52,901 nucleotides of DNA, taken from NCBI GenBank assembly GCA_018715065.1, contig DVMJ01000030.1, forward strand, positions 1 to 52,901. Direction: 5' to 3'. Both the position numbers and the translations under genes were made by a program. A model generated the notes under the pieces. It did no database searches and had not been told where the DNA came from. It worked only from the letters and a program-made list of their open reading frames with translations. This document shows positions 50,760 through 52,901 of this stretch, piece by piece. Position 1 is the first letter of the stretch, and the number at the start of each line of letters is the position of its first letter. This DNA comes from Fimiplasma intestinipullorum (GTDB lineage Bacteria > Bacillota_I > Bacilli_A > Erysipelotrichales > Coprobacillaceae).

Positions 50760-51797
50760 ATGAAAAAACCACAGCGTTTAAGACCCAAAGACAAAGTTGC
50801 CATCGTCTCCTTATCCAGCGGAATGATGGGAGAAGAGGCCTTTTTGCACAAGTACACACTCGCTAAACAAAGACTGGAACAGGATTATGGTTTGGAAGTC
50901 GTCACCATGCCCAACGCCCTCAAAGGTCAGGCATATCTTTATCAGCATCCTGAGGCACGGGCCGCTGATTGGATGCAGGCATTTACCGATCCTGAGATCA
51001 AAGCCATCTTTAATGCCATCGGTGGAGATGATGCGATCCGCCTGCTGCCTTATATTGATGACAAGATCATCGCCCAAAATCCAAAGATCTTTACCGGGTT
51101 TTCAGATACGACCGTCAACCACTTCATGATGTATCAGGCCGGCATCGTCTCTTATTATGGGTTGTCCGTCATGAATCAGCTGGCAGAATATGTCGAAATC
51201 AATCCCTATACCCGCAAGGCCATCGATACCATGCTGATGCACCCTCAAGCACCCTACACGATTCCGGCCAGTCCTTTTGCCAGCTATGAAACAGATCGCA
51301 TCGACTGGGCAAACGAAAATCAGCATCTTTCTACCCCGCGTTACCCAAATGAGGGCTATGTGGTCGTGCAGGGACATGGCAAAGTAACCGGTGAGCTCTT
51401 GGGTGGCTGCGTGGATGTCTTTGTATCTTTGATGGGAACGCCCTTGTGGCCAACACTCGATCAATGGAAAGGAAAATTATTATTGATGGAGACCAGCGAG
51501 ATGGATATGCCCCTCTATCTTTTCGCCGAGATTCTGCGCAACCTGGAAGCCCAGGGCATCTTAGATGTCATTGCCGGCATCGTGTTCGGAAAGCCGGCTT
51601 TCAAAAAAAAGATCGAACCTTATCATCAAGTCCTGCGCCAGATCTTACAAGTCGAAAATGCACATCAGGACCTTGTCGTGCTCGGCAATGTCAATATCGG
51701 TCATGCCTACCCTACCGGCATTCTTGCGCTTGGTCTGCCTTATGAGATCGATTGCGAGCAAAAAACATTCAAGCTCCTGGAAGAAAGCTGTCAATGA
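50760..51797 (+). CDS. S66 peptidase, MccF/LD-carboxypeptidase family
   Basis: The 345-residue serine peptidase has the nucleophile in G-F-S-D-T-T (S115), a glutamate in M-E-T-S-E (E244/E247 region) and a histidine in N-I-G-H-A-Y-P (H315), the Ser-Glu-His set of the family. I-G-G-D-D-A-I-R-L-L-P near 87-97 favours the MccF-like branch, which hydrolyses aminoacyl-nucleotide antibiotics, over LdcA, which trims murein tetrapeptides. No signal peptide, so it is cytoplasmic. GAGGAGGAAAG precedes the ATG. Expression is under a T-box. Confidence 0.87.
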   Translation: MKKPQRLRPKDKVAIVSLSSGMMGEEAFLHKYTLAKQRLEQDYGLEVVTMPNALKGQAYLYQHPEARAADWMQAFTDPEIKAIFNAIGGDDAIRLLPYIDDKIIAQNPKIFTGFSDTTVNHFMMYQAGIVSYYGLSVMNQLAEYVEINPYTRKAIDTMLMHPQAPYTIPASPFASYETDRIDWANENQHLSTPRYPNEGYVVVQGHGKVTGELLGGCVDVFVSLMGTPLWPTLDQWKGKLLLMETSEMDMPLYLFAEILRNLEAQGILDVIAGIVFGKPAFKKKIEPYHQVLRQILQVENAHQDLVVLGNVNIGHAYPTGILALGLPYEIDCEQKTFKLLEESCQ

Positions 51798-51806
51798 CAG
51801 TTTTTT
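51786..51806 (+). terminator. Terminator of the S66 peptidase gene
   Basis: CTGTC, an AAT loop, GACAG and T7 lie at the stop codon. Confidence 0.65.
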
Positions 51807-51822
51807 TCGCTTTTATTAGTAA

Positions 51823-52640
51823 GGTACCTAAATGGTAGTGTCAAAAAAGCTATGAAAAAAACAAAAGATTCATATTTAGAATTCCATAGTCGATTTTAGA
51901 TAAAAATTCAACGCTTCATCGAGGAGAATGTTCCACTTGTTAGGCATGTTATGTGTCTTCTTAAGACAGTCCAATTCAACAGGAGGCTTGTAACCAAGGC
52001 TGGTATGATTCCTTAAGAAGTTAAAGTAAGTAGTGAAAAGACACATAAAGTCATTAGCACCTTCCAATGTGTTATAGCCATTCTTGACCGCATAAGAATA
52101 TTTGAATGTTCTATTCAATCGTTTGATGAGAGATCTTGATATCATGGACCTCATAGAGAACGAGCGCAGTTTTTCTTAAGGAGAGGCCGTAATTGATGTA
52201 GTAAGTCAAAGCAAGCCCCAGAACGTGTTTAGAATGGCGTATGTGGGACAAATCAATACGAGAAGGGATCACACCTTGAACTGAAGGCTTTCGAGTGCGT
52301 CCAGAGAGGCATTGAAGACACGAGTGATATAGTGAAGAGAGAAAGCAGAAGGATTGAGCCTATACTTTTTCTTATCTTCCTTGGATAACTTATGTAATTC
52401 AGACCGATAGTGAGGACACTTGGGGTTCATGCACTTATAGATATCAAAATGTTGTCTGGACTTGATGAGAGAAAGTTTGGAACCGCAATGAGGACATTTT
52501 CGAACAATCTGCTGAGAATAGTTCTTTTGGGTAGAGAACGTTTTTTCACAGACATTGCATCTGAACTGAGTTCTTTTTTTGCCATTATTGTAGGAAAGAT
52601 ATTCATGAGAAGCCCCGCAATGCGGGCAGACTGGGGCGGT
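51823..52640 (-). mobile_element. Degenerate insertion sequence remnant
   Basis: The remnant runs from a GGTACCT-containing end near 51823 to an abrupt change of sequence near 52640, where DNA of the serine-recombinase element begins. It holds the broken transposase described below. Confidence 0.6.
51876..52640 (-). pseudogene. Transposase remnant (zinc-ribbon/DDE type)
   Basis: Three pieces are readable on the minus strand. An N-terminal piece (52640 to about 52269) has C-P-H-C-G, C-N-V-C and C-P-H-C-G-S zinc motifs. A second frame (about 52268-52145) includes S-R-I-D-L-S-H-I-R-H-S-K-H and ends in H-D-I-K-I-S. A C-terminal piece (52154-51876) contains R-L-N-R-T-F-K-Y-S-Y and N-Y/F-L-R-N-H-T-S-L-G-Y. 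A frameshift lies near 52270, and the middle of the catalytic domain is deleted near 52150. The start is cut off by the neighbouring element. It cannot encode active transposase. Confidence 0.8.
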
Positions 52641-52692
52641 TTATTTAGGAAAGGCGACTATCTGTAAAAATGCGGCTTCTTTTCAAACCGCC
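52635..52692. repeat. 8-bp inverted repeat at the recombinase-element end
   Basis: GGCGGTTT (52635-52642) and AAACCGCC (52685-52692) flank 42 bases between the transposase remnant and the recombinase stop codon. They may belong to the element terminus or to a terminator. Confidence 0.35.
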
Positions 52693-52901
52693 TCGTTATG
52701 GGTATTGACCTCGATAAATTCTTGAATACGGCGGAGCTCGTCAGCAAAGCGGAATACAATGCTGATATAGCCGCCCTCGTGTATCTTGATATGGTCTACT
52801 AATTCAATCAAAATGTCCCGCGTCAGCTTGTCGATGTTCTGATACTGCCGGAACGCAGTCAAGAACGGGTTTTCGGTGTCAATGCCGTTTTCCAGTTCCG
52901 C
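52683..52901 (-). CDS. C-terminus of a large serine recombinase (partial)
   Basis: The visible 72 residues start A-E-L-E-N-G-I-D-T-E-N-P-F, pass through R-Q-Y-Q-N-I-D-K-L-T-R-D-I-L and H-E-G-G-Y-I-S-I-V-F-R-F-A-D-E-L and end N-E-A-V. This is the tail (DUF4368-type) of large serine recombinases of Tn4451/Tn5397-like and related conjugative or mobilisable elements. The catalytic N-terminus lies beyond the window. Such genes commonly sit at the very end of their element, matching the sequence break at about 52640. Confidence 0.85.
   Translation of the reverse strand, partial: AELENGIDTENPFLTAFRQYQNIDKLTRDILIELVDHIKIHEGGYISIVFRFADELRRIQEFIEVNTHNEAV

Noticed and set aside
121..51830. GGTACCT found near both mobile ends of the window (about 119-125 and 51825) as evidence for one large composite transposon
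   Set aside because: Only seven bases match, the two transposases look unrelated, and the DNA between contains core genes such as proS, nrdDG and sbcDC.

Overview
The window looks like a chromosomal segment of an anaerobic, low-to-mid GC Firmicute, most likely an Erysipelotrichales-type gut bacterium. That placement is inferred from gene content, not from a marker gene. The evidence is a three-subunit NADH/ferredoxin-type [FeFe] hydrogenase (HydABC), oxygen-independent NrdDG ribonucleotide reductase, an archaeal/eukaryotic-type ProRS, an MG284/MPN403-like small protein, Shine-Dalgarno-led genes, and two T-box leaders. No rRNA, tRNA or CRISPR array was seen.

Layout. 1-125: end of an insertion sequence, probably IS3-like, abutting a Clp ATPase that lacks the middle domain. 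2.3-7.7 kb: a nuclease-helicase fusion, a small membrane protein, a flavodoxin, a chimeric DUF362/permease protein and a MurR/RpiR regulator. 7.8-12.4 kb: a CydCD-like ABC exporter with a DUF454 protein behind two copies of a GTTAG-N6-CTAAC palindrome, then a VOC protein and an orphan MraZ-like protein. 12.5-15.7 kb: PHP phosphoesterase, tyrosine phosphatase, an MG284/MPN403-like gene with its ribosome site in a perfect hairpin, acyl carrier protein and an NTF2-like protein. 15.8-23.7 kb: a ten-gene hydrogenase operon in which hydC, hydB and hydA enclose a seven-gene sensory-looking module. The same GTTAG-N6-CTAAC palindrome lies upstream of it. 24-28.4 kb: a T-box-controlled MFS transporter, two paralogous lipoproteins and decayed membrane genes.

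28.5-35 kb is the most interesting part. A predicted secreted 57-residue pro-peptide overlaps the start of a helix-turn-helix/TPR regulator, the layout of an RRNPP (Rap/Rgg/PlcR-type) peptide quorum-sensing pair. Divergently transcribed are an unfamiliar secreted protein of 132 residues, two MacB-like ABC-ATPase/permease fusions and a small anchored protein. The arrangement suggests a pheromone-regulated secreted effector or bacteriocin with its export/immunity transporter. A 19-bp perfect dyad lies between the two units.

35-47.5 kb: an ABC uptake pair without an ATPase, an overlapping methyltransferase/NTF2/YrvL-like operon, proS, a membrane-anchored MerR regulator and GNAT-sbcD-sbcC. 47.7-51.8 kb: nrdDG, then a T-box-controlled S66 (MccF/LD-carboxypeptidase) peptidase. 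51.8 kb to the end: a transposase remnant interrupted by the end of a large-serine-recombinase element. Both window ends are therefore mobile DNA.
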